The translations under genes and the position numbers were made by a program. A stretch of DNA of 60,839 bases from Nocardia testacea NBRC 100365 (lineage in GTDB: Bacteria > Actinomycetota > Actinomycetes > Mycobacteriales > Mycobacteriaceae), in assembly GCF_000308775.1 (NCBI RefSeq), contig NZ_BAGJ01000095.1, forward strand, positions 1 to 60,839, given 5' to 3'. The notes under the pieces are model-generated. The model ran no database searches, was not told the origin of the DNA, and saw only the letters and a list, made by a program, of their open reading frames with translations. This document shows positions 52,285 to 60,839 of the stretch, one piece after another (position 1 is the stretch's first letter; every line of letters starts with the position of its first letter).

Positions 52285-52689
52285 ATGACGCTACGTACTG
52301 CCGAATTGTCTCCGGCGGCCGTCGAGTTCCTCACCGAACGGCATCTGGCGACCCTCACGACTCTGCGGGCGGACGGCACCCCGCACATGGTGCCCGTGGG
52401 TTTCACCTGGGATCCCGTGGCCGGGCTGGCCCGGGTGATCACCGACGGCGCCTCGGTGAAGGCGCGTAACGTGCGGCGGTCGGGTTACGCCGCCGTCGGC
52501 CAGGTCGACGGTGCACGCTGGCTGACCCTGGAGGGCCCGGCGGTCGTCCTCGATGATCCGGCCGAGGTCCGGGAAGCCGAACGGCGCTATACCGAGCGCT
52601 ACCGGGTACCCCGGGAGAACCCGACCCGGGTGGTGCTGGCCATCGAGGTCCAGCGGGTGCTGTGCGGGGTCCGGTTGCGCGAGGCCTGA
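52285..52689 (+). CDS. F420-dependent biliverdin reductase-like protein (Rv2074 type)
   Basis: A 134-residue split-barrel flavin/deazaflavin oxidoreductase, FDOR-B type: ATLTTLRADGTPHMVPVGFTWD, SVKARNVRRSGYAAVGQVDG and YTERYRVPREN. The mycobacterial equivalent reduces biliverdin with F420H2. TACGGT eight bases before the ATG looks like a -10 element, so a leaderless mRNA is likely. It is divergent from the SDR-cobL unit. Confidence 0.87.
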   Translation: MTLRTAELSPAAVEFLTERHLATLTTLRADGTPHMVPVGFTWDPVAGLARVITDGASVKARNVRRSGYAAVGQVDGARWLTLEGPAVVLDDPAEVREAERRYTERYRVPRENPTRVVLAIEVQRVLCGVRLREA

Positions 52690-52700
52690 CCGCCGGCCGG

Positions 52701-53840
52701 CTAGCTGTCGGCCGGAAGGACGGTCAGTCCGTGCGGGCGTTCGTTCATCGCCACGCAACCGTCCTCGGTGACGACCACGATGTCCTCGATCCGGGCGCCC
52801 CATTCGCCCGGGAAGTAGATCCCGGGTTCGATACTGAACGCCATACCCGGCCGCAGTTCCAGATCATTGCCCGCGACGATATACGGCTCCTCGTGTACCG
52901 ACAGGCCGATACCGTGCCCGGTCCGATGGACGAACGCGTGCCCGAAACCGGCTGCTTCCAGCGGTTCGCGAGCGGCCGCGTCCACGGCTTCGGCACGGAC
53001 ACCGGGCCGGACGGCGGCCACCGCGGCGGCCTGGGCGCGTTCCAGTTCGGCGCAGCGCGCCGCGATCTCCGGATCGGGTTCACCCAGCACGTAGGTCCGG
53101 GTGGAGTCGGAGTAGTAACCGGGCTCCACCGGGCCGCCGATATCGATCACCACCACGTCACCGGCCTCGATCCGGCGCTGCGACACCTCGTGGTGCGGAT
53201 TGGCGCCGTTGGGTCCGCTGCCCACGATCACGAACGCGGCCTCGGTATGGCCCTCGGCCACGATGGCGTCGGTGATGTCCTTGCCGACCTCGGCCTCGGT
53301 CCGCCCGGCCCGCAGGAACTCACCCATCCGGGCGTGCACCCGGTCGATGGCCGCACCCGCCCGGCGCAGCGCCGCGATCTCGGCATCGTCCTTGATCATG
53401 CGTAGTTCCCGCAGTACCGGCGTCGCCGAGACCGGGAGCCCGCTGAAACTGTGCGCCAGCGGCAGCAGATGCAGCGCGGGCATGGAATCGGCCACCGCGA
53501 CCCGGGAGCCGATGTGCAGGGCCGACTGCACCAACTGGTACGGGTCCACCCCGTCCACCCAGTCCAGCACCCGCAGGCCCAGTTCGTCCACGGCGGACTC
53601 CGCCAGCCCCGACACCTCGAGTTTCGGGATCACCACCGAGGGGGTGGCCTTGTCGGAGGTGATCACCAGACAGGTCAGCCGTTCGAACGACTGGGCCGCC
53701 GATCCGATGAGGTACCGCAGATCCGGGCCGGGGGTGATGAGCAGGGCATCGAGATGGGCGTCGCGGATCAACTGGACCGCCCGCTCCAATCGCTGCCCGT
53801 AGACCTCCGCCGCGAACCGTGACTCCGTGTGCGCGCTCAT
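52701..53840 (-). CDS. pepE: M24-family Xaa-Pro dipeptidase-like metalloprotease
   Basis: A 379-residue pita-bread-fold protease. The metal ligands of the M24 family are visible: VVIDIGG (Asp), YYSDSTRTY (Asp), HRTGHGIGLSVHEEP (His), SIEPGIYFPGEWGARIED (Glu, Glu). The N-terminal domain (LLITPGPDLRYLIGS) is typical of Xaa-Pro peptidases. The start is the ATG at 53838-53840; a GTG at 53859-53861 is possible. It matches Rv2089c in sequence and position. Confidence 0.92.
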   Translation of the reverse strand: MSAHTESRFAAEVYGQRLERAVQLIRDAHLDALLITPGPDLRYLIGSAAQSFERLTCLVITSDKATPSVVIPKLEVSGLAESAVDELGLRVLDWVDGVDPYQLVQSALHIGSRVAVADSMPALHLLPLAHSFSGLPVSATPVLRELRMIKDDAEIAALRRAGAAIDRVHARMGEFLRAGRTEAEVGKDITDAIVAEGHTEAAFVIVGSGPNGANPHHEVSQRRIEAGDVVVIDIGGPVEPGYYSDSTRTYVLGEPDPEIAARCAELERAQAAAVAAVRPGVRAEAVDAAAREPLEAAGFGHAFVHRTGHGIGLSVHEEPYIVAGNDLELRPGMAFSIEPGIYFPGEWGARIEDIVVVTEDGCVAMNERPHGLTVLPADS

Positions 53841-53911
53841 GACCTCGAACCTACCTCGCACCCGGGGGGCGGCACATCGGATACGTCGGTGGGTCCTTGT
53901 AGATTCACCGG

Positions 53912-54880
53912 GTGACTACGACCGAATCCACGCCGCGTCCCCTGCTGCTGCTGGACGGCGCGAGTCTGTGGTTCCGGGCCTTCTACGCGATCCCGGACAA
54001 GCTCACCGCGTCCGACGGCCGGTCGGTGAACGCCCTGCGCGGGTTCACCGATATGGTCGCCTCCCTCGTCACCCGGCATCGCCCCGCCCGGCTCGTGGTA
54101 TGCCTGGACCTGGACTGGCGGCCGAAGTTCAGAGTGGATCTGGTGCCCACCTACAAGGCCCATCGGCTCGACACCTCCGCCACGGCCGAACCGGGAACAG
54201 AGGAGGTACCGGACCGGCTCACCCCGCAGGTCGACATGATCCTCGAGGTGCTGGCCGCCGCCGGTATCGCCACGGGCGGTGCGGAGGGTCTGGAGGCCGA
54301 CGATGTGCTGGGCACCCTGGCCTCCACCGAGCTCACCGACCCGGTGATCGTGGTGAGCGGCGACCGGGATCTGTTGCAGCTGGTCCGCGATACTCCCGAA
54401 CCGCCGGTGCGGGTGTTGTACGCGGGCCGCGGACTGGCCAAGGCCGAATTGTTCGGGCCGGCCGAGGTCGCGGCGAAATACGGGGTCCCGCAGCAGAACG
54501 CGGGCCCGGCCTACGCGGATATGGCGACACTGCGTGGGGATTCGTCGGACGGGCTCCCGGGCGCCGCGGGGATCGGCGAGAAGACCGCCGCCACCCTGAT
54601 CAGCAGGTTCGGTTCGCTCGAGGCGCTGCGGGCGGCGGTCGACGATCCCGGCGCCGACCTCGCCCAGGGAATCCGGACCAAACTGCGCACGGCCGCCGAC
54701 TATCTCGACGCGGCGGCGCCGGTGGTGCGAGTGGTGCGCGACGCCGATGTGATCCTGTCCCGGCCCGACACCCTCCACCCCATCCCGGCCGATACCGACG
54801 CGCTGCGCGAACTCGCCCGCGCCTACAACGCGGAGAGCCCGGTCGAGCGGTTGATCACCGCACTGGCGAACTGCGCCTGA
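53912..54880 (+). CDS. 5'-3' exonuclease, PIN/FEN-type
   Basis: A 322-residue stand-alone homologue of the PolI 5' nuclease domain. [16 protein letters not shown] has the first metal Asp, EADDVLG and [10 protein letters not shown] further acids, and [18 protein letters not shown] the helix-hairpin-helix that holds DNA. It removes RNA primers or flaps. It is divergent from pepE and starts at a GTG at 53912. Same place as Rv2090. Confidence 0.92.
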   Translation: MTTTESTPRPLLLLDGASLWFRAFYAIPDKLTASDGRSVNALRGFTDMVASLVTRHRPARLVVCLDLDWRPKFRVDLVPTYKAHRLDTSATAEPGTEEVPDRLTPQVDMILEVLAAAGIATGGAEGLEADDVLGTLASTELTDPVIVVSGDRDLLQLVRDTPEPPVRVLYAGRGLAKAELFGPAEVAAKYGVPQQNAGPAYADMATLRGDSSDGLPGAAGIGEKTAATLISRFGSLEALRAAVDDPGADLAQGIRTKLRTAADYLDAAAPVVRVVRDADVILSRPDTLHPIPADTDALRELARAYNAESPVERLITALANCA

Positions 54881-54896
54881 CCGCGCCGCGACAGCG

Positions 54897-54928
54897 AAAA
54901 CCCGCCGGAGGGCAGCATCCGGCGGGTT
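54897..54928. terminator. Bidirectional hairpin terminator
   Basis: AACCCGCCGGA and its exact complement form an 11-bp stem with an 8-base loop between two converging genes (stops at 54880 and 54944). AAAA on the left gives a U-run for the leftward transcript; the rightward one has only GTTCG. It probably ends both genes. Confidence 0.8.
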
Positions 54929-54943
54929 CGTCCGGGGACGAGA

Positions 54944-55720
54944 TCAGCTCGGGCGGCCCACTTCGTAGGTGCCGTCGTCCTTGGTGATCTTGACGTTGAC
55001 CTTCTTGGCCTCGCCACCGACCTTCAGATCACAGGTGAACGTGGCGTCCACCGCGACCTCCTGGCCCGCGGGGCACTGGACATCCTTGACATCATCGATG
55101 CCGTAGGAATCCGCGAGAACTTTCGCCACGCCCGTCTGCACGGCGGCCTGGTCCAGCTGGTCCTTGGCGGTGAGGGTCAGGATGCCGACAACCGCACCCA
55201 CCACGAGCACCACCGCCAGCAGCGCCACGCCGATGATGAGGCCGGTCTTCTTCCCGCCACCCGAGGGCTGCGGCTGCTGGCCCCACTGCTGCTGATTCGG
55301 CTGGCCCCACTGCTGCTGGGGCTGCTGCTGCCCCCACTGCTGCTGGTTCGGATCACTCCACTGCGGCTGCTGCTGATTCGGGTCGCCCCACTGCTGCTGC
55401 GGCGGCTGGGGCTGCTGGCCCCACTGCTGCTGATTGGGGTCGTTCCACTGCTGCGGCTGGGGCTGCTGCGGCTGGGGCTGCGGCTGGCTCCACTGCTGCT
55501 GTTGCTGCGGGGCGGGCTGCCACTGCTGACCACCCTGATCACTGCCCCACTGCTGGGTGGGCTGCGCCTGCTGCGGGTCGGGCACCGGAGGCTGCGCGGG
55601 CGGCTGGTTCCCCCACTGCGGCGCCGCACCGGGCGGCTGCTGCCCACCCCAGACCTGGGTGGGATCGTTACGTCCCTCCCCGGTGCCCGGGGCGTCGTTC
55701 GGTCCGTACGGCCCGCTCAT
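54944..55720 (-). CDS. Q/W-rich single-span membrane protein with DUF4333 domain
   Basis: A 258-residue protein. Residues 1-155 are a disordered cytosolic stretch of Pro, Gln and Trp with repeats of the type NQQQWGQ. One transmembrane helix (about 163-185, GLIIGVALLAVVLVVGAVVGIL) follows. The outer domain resembles DUF4333 (VQCPAGQEVAVDATFTCDLKV) with a Cys pair. The start is the ATG at 55718-55720, with GGAGG seven bases upstream. It matches Rv2091c in position. The role is unknown; it may link helicase or Tat neighbours to the envelope. Confidence 0.85.
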   Translation of the reverse strand: MSGPYGPNDAPGTGEGRNDPTQVWGGQQPPGAAPQWGNQPPAQPPVPDPQQAQPTQQWGSDQGGQQWQPAPQQQQQWSQPQPQPQQPQPQQWNDPNQQQWGQQPQPPQQQWGDPNQQQPQWSDPNQQQWGQQQPQQQWGQPNQQQWGQQPQPSGGGKKTGLIIGVALLAVVLVVGAVVGILTLTAKDQLDQAAVQTGVAKVLADSYGIDDVKDVQCPAGQEVAVDATFTCDLKVGGEAKKVNVKITKDDGTYEVGRPS

Positions 55721-55800
55721 CTGGTTGCCTCCACTCGCATTGTCCAACACACGGTAGCCCCCCGCGTGCGGTTGAAATCAAATCACAATCGATGGTCTCA

Positions 55801-55956
55801 CGCTGCGCCTACCGAAGCATGAGCGAGGACCCTGCGTGGTTACGCTCCGCTACCGCCTCCGGGCCTGACCCTCTCATGCTGTGCCTACCGAGGCATGAGA
55901 GAGGGCCCTGCGTGGTTACGCTCCGCTACCGCCTCCGGGCCTGACCCTCTCATGCC
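55801..55956. repeat. Two tandem copies of a 76-bp element
   Basis: A block including CCCTGCGTGGTTACGCTCCG recurs at 55830 and 55906 (period 76). CTACCGCCTCCGGGCCTGAC and CCTCTCATGC follow in both. The copies differ at a few positions at their left ends. Where they join, CCCTCTCATGC pairs with GCATGAGAGAGGG across one bulge. The second copy runs through the helY stop codon at 55950-55952. It looks like a duplicated hairpin element, perhaps helY's terminator. Confidence 0.75.
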
Positions 55957-58649
55957 GCGTCCACTGCGACGACACCGCGCCGGATCGCCCGGACGGCCTT
56001 GGCCGCGGTGGCCGCGACCTCGGTATCGTCTGCGGTGGTGTGGATCTGGTCGAGCAGATCGATCACCTGCCGGCACCAGCGCACGAAATCACCGGCCGAC
56101 AGCGGGGTGCCCTGGTCACCGCTGGCCAGCAGCGAATCCGCCAGCGCGTCACCGCGGGCCCATTTGTAGATACCGGTCACGAATCCGAGATCCGGTTCAC
56201 GGCTGGGGGCAAGCCGGTGCTCCGACTCGTCGTTGCGCAACCGTGACCACTCGGCGATGGTGTCGGCGACCGCGCGGCGGATCGGCGCGGTGGGTCCCGC
56301 GGCGCCGAGATAGCCACCCTCCGACCGCGATTCGTACACCAAAATCGACACCACGGCCGCCAGTTCGGCCGGGCCCAGGCCGCGCCACAACCCCTGGCGC
56401 AGGCATTCGGCCACGAGCAGGTCGCTCTCCGCGTAGATACGGGCCAGCCGCCGCCCGTCCGCGGTGACCTCCCCCTGCTGCACGAAACCGCGCTCCTCCA
56501 GCAGCCCGACGATCCGGTCGAAGGTGCGGGCCAGCGAATTCGTAGTCGTCGCGACCTTCTGCCGCATCGCCTCGGTCTCCCGGGCCACCCGGTTGTAGCG
56601 CTCCCCGATCCGGGCCAGCTGTTCCCGGTCCGGCCGGGTGTGGGCGGGATGGGCCCGCAGTGCCCGGCGCAGCGCGCCCAGTTCGGGATCGTCGGCGCCC
56701 GCGGCCCGCTTGTCCCGGCGCGGCCGATGCGGGGCGGTGATCCCGGTGCTGCGCAGTGCCGAGGCGAGATCACGCCGGGTCCGCGCGGTGCGATGGTCCA
56801 CCCGCCGCGGCAGCCGCATCCGGCCCAGCGGCTGGGCCGGCACCGGGAAATCGGCGACCGAGACCCGGCCCGCCCATTTGTCCTCGGTGAGCACCAGCGG
56901 GCGCGGATCACCGGGGGTCGCGTCGGGTTCCAGGATTACGGCCAGCCCCGCCCGGCGTCCGGCGCCGATGGCGACCACATCGCCACGGCGGAGTTCGGTG
57001 AGCGCCGCGACACCGGCCGTGCGCCGATCGGTGCGGGTCTGCTGGTTGAGGCGGCGTTCCCGCTGTTTGATCCGCTCCCGCAGACCGAAGTACTCCAGGA
57101 AGTCCCCGTCCTCACCGCCGAGCTGGGCGGCGAGTTTTCGCATCTGCCCCTCGTTGCGTTCGATACCGCGGACCAGGCCGACCACCGATCGATCGGCCTG
57201 GAACTGGGCGAAGGACCGCTCGAGCAGCAGCCGCGCCTCTTCCGCGCCCAGGCGGTCGATCAGGTTGATCGACATGTTGTAGCCGGGTTTGAAGGAACTG
57301 CGCAGCGGATAGGTGCGGGTGGAGGCCAGACCGGCGACCGCGCTGGTATCGACCTCGGGCTGCCACAGCACGACCGCGTGGCCCTCCACGTCGATACCGC
57401 GCCGCCCGGCCCGCCCGGTGAGCTGCGTGTACTCCCCCGGGGTGAGTTCGGCATGGGTTTCCCCGTTGAACTTGACCAGCCGTTCGAGCACCACGGTGCG
57501 CGCGGGCATATTGATCCCGAGCGCCAGCGTTTCGGTGGCGAACACTGCCCGGACCAGGCCCTTGACGAACAGTTCCTCGACGGTGTGCCGGAACGCGGGC
57601 AGCATTCCGGCGTGATGGGCGGCCAGCCCGCGGTGCAGCGCCTCCCGCCACTCCCAATACCCGAGCACCTCGAGGTCGGCGCGCGGCAGTTCGCCGGTGT
57701 GCTTGTCGATGATGGCGTCGACGACCTCCGGGTCCGCCGCGCCGCTCAGATCCAGCCCGGAGCGCAGGCACTGGGCCAGCGCGCCGTCACAACCGGCCCG
57801 GCTGAAGATGAAGGTGATCGCGGGCAGCAGGCCCTCTTCGTCGAGCCGGGCCAGTACCTCGGGCCGGGGCAGCGGCCGGAAGAACCGCCGCGGGCCGCCC
57901 CGCCCGCGCGGACCGCCCCAGCCCTCCATCCGGTCGGCGCTCTCCCGCTGTTTGATGTAGCGGACCAGATCCGAATCGACCAGTACCCGCTGGTCGGAGG
58001 ATTCGCTGTCGAACAGGTCGAACATCCGGCGCCCCACCATCACGTGCTGCCACAGTGGCACCGGCCGGGTCTCGTCCACCACCACGGCGGTATTACCGCG
58101 CACGGTTTCCATCCAGGCGCCGAACTCCTCGGCATTGGACACCGTGGCCGAAAGACTCACCAACCGCACCTCCGGCGGCAGATGCAGGATGACCTCTTCC
58201 CAGACCGCGCCGCGGAACCGGTCGGCCAGGTAGTGCACCTCGTCCATCACGACATGGGACAGGGAGCGCAATGCCTCGGACGAGGCGTAGATCATGTTCC
58301 GCAACACCTCGGTGGTCATCACCACGACCGGGGCATCGGCATTGATCGACTGATCGCCGGTGAGCAGACCCACCTGATCCCGGCCGTACCGCTCGACGAG
58401 ATCGGCGAACTTCTGGTTCGACAGAGCCTTGATGGGCGTGGTGTAGAAACATTTCCCGCCCGACGCCAACGCCAGATGCACCGCGAATTCGCCGACGACG
58501 GTTTTCCCGGCGCCGGTGGGCGCGCAGACGAGTACCCCGTGCCCCTCCTCGAGGGCGGTACAGGCCTGGCGCTGGAAGGGGTCCAGCTCGAATGTCAGCT
58601 GGGCGGCGAACCTGGACAGTTCGGCGGTCAGCGACGCGTTCGGTGTCAC
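55950..58649 (-). CDS. helY: DEAD/DEAH-box RNA helicase, Ski2/Mtr4-like
   Basis: An 899-residue superfamily 2 helicase. Motif I APTGAGKTVV, motif II DEVH, motif III SATVSNAEEF and motif VI QLTGRAGRRGID are all present. Extra C-terminal domains resemble Mtr4/Ski2. The start is placed at the GTG at 58647-58649, because TAGTCT seven bases upstream looks like a -10 element (leaderless); the frame runs open to 58679. It lies between the DUF4333 gene and tatC, as in M. tuberculosis. Confidence 0.94.
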   Translation of the reverse strand: MTPNASLTAELSRFAAQLTFELDPFQRQACTALEEGHGVLVCAPTGAGKTVVGEFAVHLALASGGKCFYTTPIKALSNQKFADLVERYGRDQVGLLTGDQSINADAPVVVMTTEVLRNMIYASSEALRSLSHVVMDEVHYLADRFRGAVWEEVILHLPPEVRLVSLSATVSNAEEFGAWMETVRGNTAVVVDETRPVPLWQHVMVGRRMFDLFDSESSDQRVLVDSDLVRYIKQRESADRMEGWGGPRGRGGPRRFFRPLPRPEVLARLDEEGLLPAITFIFSRAGCDGALAQCLRSGLDLSGAADPEVVDAIIDKHTGELPRADLEVLGYWEWREALHRGLAAHHAGMLPAFRHTVEELFVKGLVRAVFATETLALGINMPARTVVLERLVKFNGETHAELTPGEYTQLTGRAGRRGIDVEGHAVVLWQPEVDTSAVAGLASTRTYPLRSSFKPGYNMSINLIDRLGAEEARLLLERSFAQFQADRSVVGLVRGIERNEGQMRKLAAQLGGEDGDFLEYFGLRERIKQRERRLNQQTRTDRRTAGVAALTELRRGDVVAIGAGRRAGLAVILEPDATPGDPRPLVLTEDKWAGRVSVADFPVPAQPLGRMRLPRRVDHRTARTRRDLASALRSTGITAPHRPRRDKRAAGADDPELGALRRALRAHPAHTRPDREQLARIGERYNRVARETEAMRQKVATTTNSLARTFDRIVGLLEERGFVQQGEVTADGRRLARIYAESDLLVAECLRQGLWRGLGPAELAAVVSILVYESRSEGGYLGAAGPTAPIRRAVADTIAEWSRLRNDESEHRLAPSREPDLGFVTGIYKWARGDALADSLLASGDQGTPLSAGDFVRWCRQVIDLLDQIHTTADDTEVAATAAKAVRAIRRGVVAVDAA

Positions 58650-58718
58650 GGCTCCGAGACTAATCGAGGAATCCGACACCGGTCGCGCCGATAATTTCCG
58701 GGGACGGGCCCGCGCCGG

Positions 58719-59687
58719 TCAGAGGGTGTCCGAATAGTCCGTACTCGGACGACCGGGCCGTTCCGGGGCGGGCACCGCATCGGCCGACGGAATGGGCGTC
58801 GCCGGATCGACCGAGGTCGGCGCCTCGATCCGGGAGGCCTCCTCGTCGTCGAGAGCGCTCAGCTGCTGGGCCTCGATCCGGGCCCGGCGCCGGTCGTTGA
58901 ACCGGGCGAACTGCACCGCGAACTCGAACAGCACCGTCAGCGCGAGAGCCAGCGCCAGCATCGAGAACGGATCCTGCGGGGTGACGATCGCCGCGAACAC
59001 GAACAGGCCGAAGATGATGCCACGCCGCCAGGCCTTCAGCTTCTCGTAGGGCAGCACCCCGATGAGATTGAGCCCGACGATCAGCAGCGGGGTCTCGAAA
59101 CTGACTCCGAAGATGATCAGCAGCTGGATGATGAAACTGAAGTACTGGGAACCGCTCAGCGCGGTGATCTGCACATTGTCACCGATACTGAGCAGGAAAC
59201 TCAGCGCGTGCGAGATGACCCAGTAGGCCAGCACCGCGCCGCCGACGAACAGGAACGAGCCGGTCACCACGAAACCGACCGCGTACTTGCGTTCCTTCGG
59301 ATACAGGCCCGGCGTGATGAACGCCCACGCCTGGTACAGCCAGACCGGGCAGGCCAGTACCACGCCGGCGGTCAGGCCGACCTTCAACCGCAGCATGAAC
59401 TGCTCGAAGGGTGCCGTCGCCAGCAGCCGGCATTCGCCGCCGGGCGTCAGCGAGGCCCGCGCCGAATCGGGCAGCGAACAGTAGGGACCGCGCAGGATCT
59501 CACCGAGGCTCTCCACCCCGAAGAACGAATGCGCGTACCACAGGAATCCCACGATCGTGGTGACCAGCACGGCCGCCAAGGAGATCAACAGCCGGGTGCG
59601 CAACTCCCGCAGATGGTCGACCAGGGACATGGTGCCATCGGGATTGGTCCGGCGCTTGCTGTGCCGGGGGTCGAACGGAATTCGCAT
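58719..59687 (-). CDS. tatC: Sec-independent (Tat) translocase subunit TatC
   Basis: A 322-residue membrane protein with six helices. The N-terminal [15 protein letters not shown] holds the conserved signal-binding region, and [23 protein letters not shown] and [20 protein letters not shown] are TatC signatures. A 70-residue charged C-terminal tail is typical of actinobacteria. It recognises twin-arginine signal peptides and forms the translocon with TatA just upstream. Confidence 0.97.
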   Translation of the reverse strand: MRIPFDPRHSKRRTNPDGTMSLVDHLRELRTRLLISLAAVLVTTIVGFLWYAHSFFGVESLGEILRGPYCSLPDSARASLTPGGECRLLATAPFEQFMLRLKVGLTAGVVLACPVWLYQAWAFITPGLYPKERKYAVGFVVTGSFLFVGGAVLAYWVISHALSFLLSIGDNVQITALSGSQYFSFIIQLLIIFGVSFETPLLIVGLNLIGVLPYEKLKAWRRGIIFGLFVFAAIVTPQDPFSMLALALALTVLFEFAVQFARFNDRRRARIEAQQLSALDDEEASRIEAPTSVDPATPIPSADAVPAPERPGRPSTDYSDTL

Positions 59688-59853
59688 GGTGTGTGGATGC
59701 CCTCGTATCAGCGTGCCTCGCTCCGCTCGGCCCGCGGCGCTGTCCGGTGCCCCGGCGATACTCCGCCCGGTATTCGGTCAGGGCCCGGCCGGCAGCGCCG
59801 GGTCGACAGCATCGTATCGGGGTCCAGGCATATCCGGACCCGCGGATACGGGC

Positions 59854-60105
59854 TCAGAGCGTTTTCGACTCGCTCCGCGTCTCCGTCGCCGGCGGCGCCG
59901 TCTGGCCGGCCGGCAGCTCCGGAGCGGGCTGCGCGGTCGCGGTGCCCGCGGGCTTGCCGTCGTTGTGCATCTCGCTCACTTCGCTCTTGAAGATACGCAG
60001 CGACCGGCCGAGACTGCGGGCCGCGTCGGGCATCCGCTTCGCGCCGAAGAACACCACGAACAGCGCCGCGATGATCAGCCAGTGCCAGATGCTCAGACTG
60101 CCCAT
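59854..60105 (-). CDS. tatA: Tat translocase subunit TatA
   Basis: An 83-residue protein with one short N-terminal helix ([23 protein letters not shown], with the hinge FGAKR), an amphipathic helix ([16 protein letters not shown]) and a Pro/Ala/Thr-rich tail. The start is the ATG at 60103-60105, with GGGAGG upstream. It polymerises into the Tat pore. It is followed by tatC on the same strand. Confidence 0.95.
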   Translation of the reverse strand: MGSLSIWHWLIIAALFVVFFGAKRMPDAARSLGRSLRIFKSEVSEMHNDGKPAGTATAQPAPELPAGQTAPPATETRSESKTL

Positions 60106-60262
60106 TGTGGTTACCTCCCAAGACTGTGGTCTTTCCGATGCTACCTGCCCAGACAGCCGCATCGAACCCAACCTGGGGCAGATGCCCGCACGTCACCCGC
60201 CGGTAGACCGCTGTTCACCGCCGCATCGGGTGGTCACGAGCGCGCGACGCACCCGCCGGTTG

Positions 60263-60839
60263 TCAGGCGGGCAGGCCGAGCCCCGCGGCCGAATACGCCG
60301 CCAGGGCGGCATCGGAGCGCTCCCGGACCGCCGCCACCAGATCCGTCGGGCCCAGCACGGTCACTCCCGATCCGAACCCGAGCGCCAGCCGCGCCATCCA
60401 GTCCAGTGTGGCGAAACGCATGGTCGCCTCGATACTCCCGTCGGCGTGCACCGCCACCCGGTGCATCGGGTACTGGTCGAGCACCCAGCCGTGATCGGCG
60501 GCGATCAGCAGCCGCGCCAACGGCACCGCGGGATCGTCCTGGAACAGGTCCAGCCCCGCCTCGGTATCACGGGCCTCCCGCGGCGGGCGAGCCGGTTCGT
60601 CGAGTTCGTCCGCCGACTCTATGCGGTCGAACCGGAACAGGCGCACACCCTCGGCCTCCCGGCACCATGCCTGCAGATAGCTGTTGTCGTCGACGGCGAC
60701 GATCCGAATGGGATCGACCACCCGGTCCGACACCACATCACGGCTCGCCGAGTAGTACTCCAGCCGCAACGCCCGGCGCGCCGCCACCGCGGACCGCACC
60801 GTCGTCACCGCCGGGGCCTCGGCGGGCAATTCGCCGACC
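60263..60839 (-). CDS. pafC: WYL-domain protein PafC (5' part lies outside the window)
   Basis: At least 192 residues are visible. The WYL core reads VRSAVAARRALRLEYYSASRDVVSDRVVDPIRIVAVDDNSYLQAWC and continues with REAEGVRLFRFDRIES; the C-terminal part (DQYPMHRVAVHADGSIEATMRF) is also typical. PafB-PafC activate the LexA-independent DNA-damage response in mycobacteria. The place next to tatA fits. The N-terminal helix-turn-helix is beyond the window edge. Confidence 0.9.
   Translation of the reverse strand, partial: VGELPAEAPAVTTVRSAVAARRALRLEYYSASRDVVSDRVVDPIRIVAVDDNSYLQAWCREAEGVRLFRFDRIESADELDEPARPPREARDTEAGLDLFQDDPAVPLARLLIAADHGWVLDQYPMHRVAVHADGSIEATMRFATLDWMARLALGFGSGVTVLGPTDLVAAVRERSDAALAAYSAAGLGLPA

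Noticed and set aside
55250..55560. CRISPR or minisatellite array from the repeated CCACTGCTGCTG units
   Set aside because: The units are codons for NQQQWG repeats inside one protein, of uneven length and without spacers.

Overview
The window is high-GC actinobacterial DNA with Nocardia/Rhodococcus/Mycobacterium-type gene content. Two blocks decide this. One is a cobalamin (vitamin B12) cluster: cobN, cobG, cobH, a cobI-cobJ fusion, cobK and cobL. The other is the right-hand block pepE, 5'-3' exonuclease, Q/W-rich DUF4333 membrane protein, helY, tatC, tatA, pafC, which follows the order of Rv2089c-Rv2095c of M. tuberculosis. F420-type and mycofactocin-type enzymes also fit; Nocardia is my best guess. 

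Layout. 1-9.5 kb: the start of an unknown gene, a class C serine hydrolase lipoprotein, a small secreted protein, an endonuclease/exonuclease/phosphatase-fold membrane protein, a mycofactocin-type SDR, a degenerate cytochrome P450, and an ArsR-pckG-SulP operon. 9.6-14.0 kb: an MFS exporter and an orphan ABC substrate-binding lipoprotein, divergent from a flavoprotein-ferredoxin pair. 14.1-20.0 kb: small enzymes, an MFS drug exporter with a divergent TetR regulator and nested operator dyads, an SDR, a nucleotidyltransferase and a secreted protein. 20.0-25.6 kb: cobN behind a cobalamin riboswitch, a thioesterase and cobG. 25.7-30.3 kb: an MpaB-type oxygenase, an NDMA-dependent alcohol dehydrogenase and a DapB-like dehydrogenase in one transcription unit, and a Ddn-type F420 enzyme. 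30.3-33.8 kb: a lipocalin, a B12-binding MerR (CarH/LitR type), an SDR and a relic made of an amine oxidase head joined to a CFA-synthase tail. Two promoters here share an 11-bp-spaced direct repeat. 33.9-43.3 kb: an accessory region of regulators, hydrolases, an enoyl-CoA isomerase-like protein and decayed genes. 43.4-45.4 kb: an ABC-F resistance-type ATPase with a promoter, an 8-codon leader peptide and mutually exclusive hairpins. 45.7-51.4 kb: the other cob genes. 51.4-60.8 kb: an SDR, an F420 biliverdin reductase-like protein and the conserved pepE-to-pafC block.

How the parts work together. The cob genes make the corrin ring; cobN is controlled by the B12 riboswitch, and the MerR regulator probably senses a B12 cofactor, so B12 is both product and signal here. 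cobM is not at its mycobacterial position between cobK and cobL; a secreted DUF8020-like protein lies there instead. The most notable possible novelties are the ABC-F leader/attenuator, the CarH-like locus with its repeat operators and deletion relic, and the ArsR-PEPCK-SulP operon, which suggests bicarbonate-linked carboxylation.

Limits. All calls come from reading the sequence. Family names rest on recognised motifs and remembered homologues, not on searches. Several start codons are choices based on Shine-Dalgarno (SD) spacing and are marked as such.
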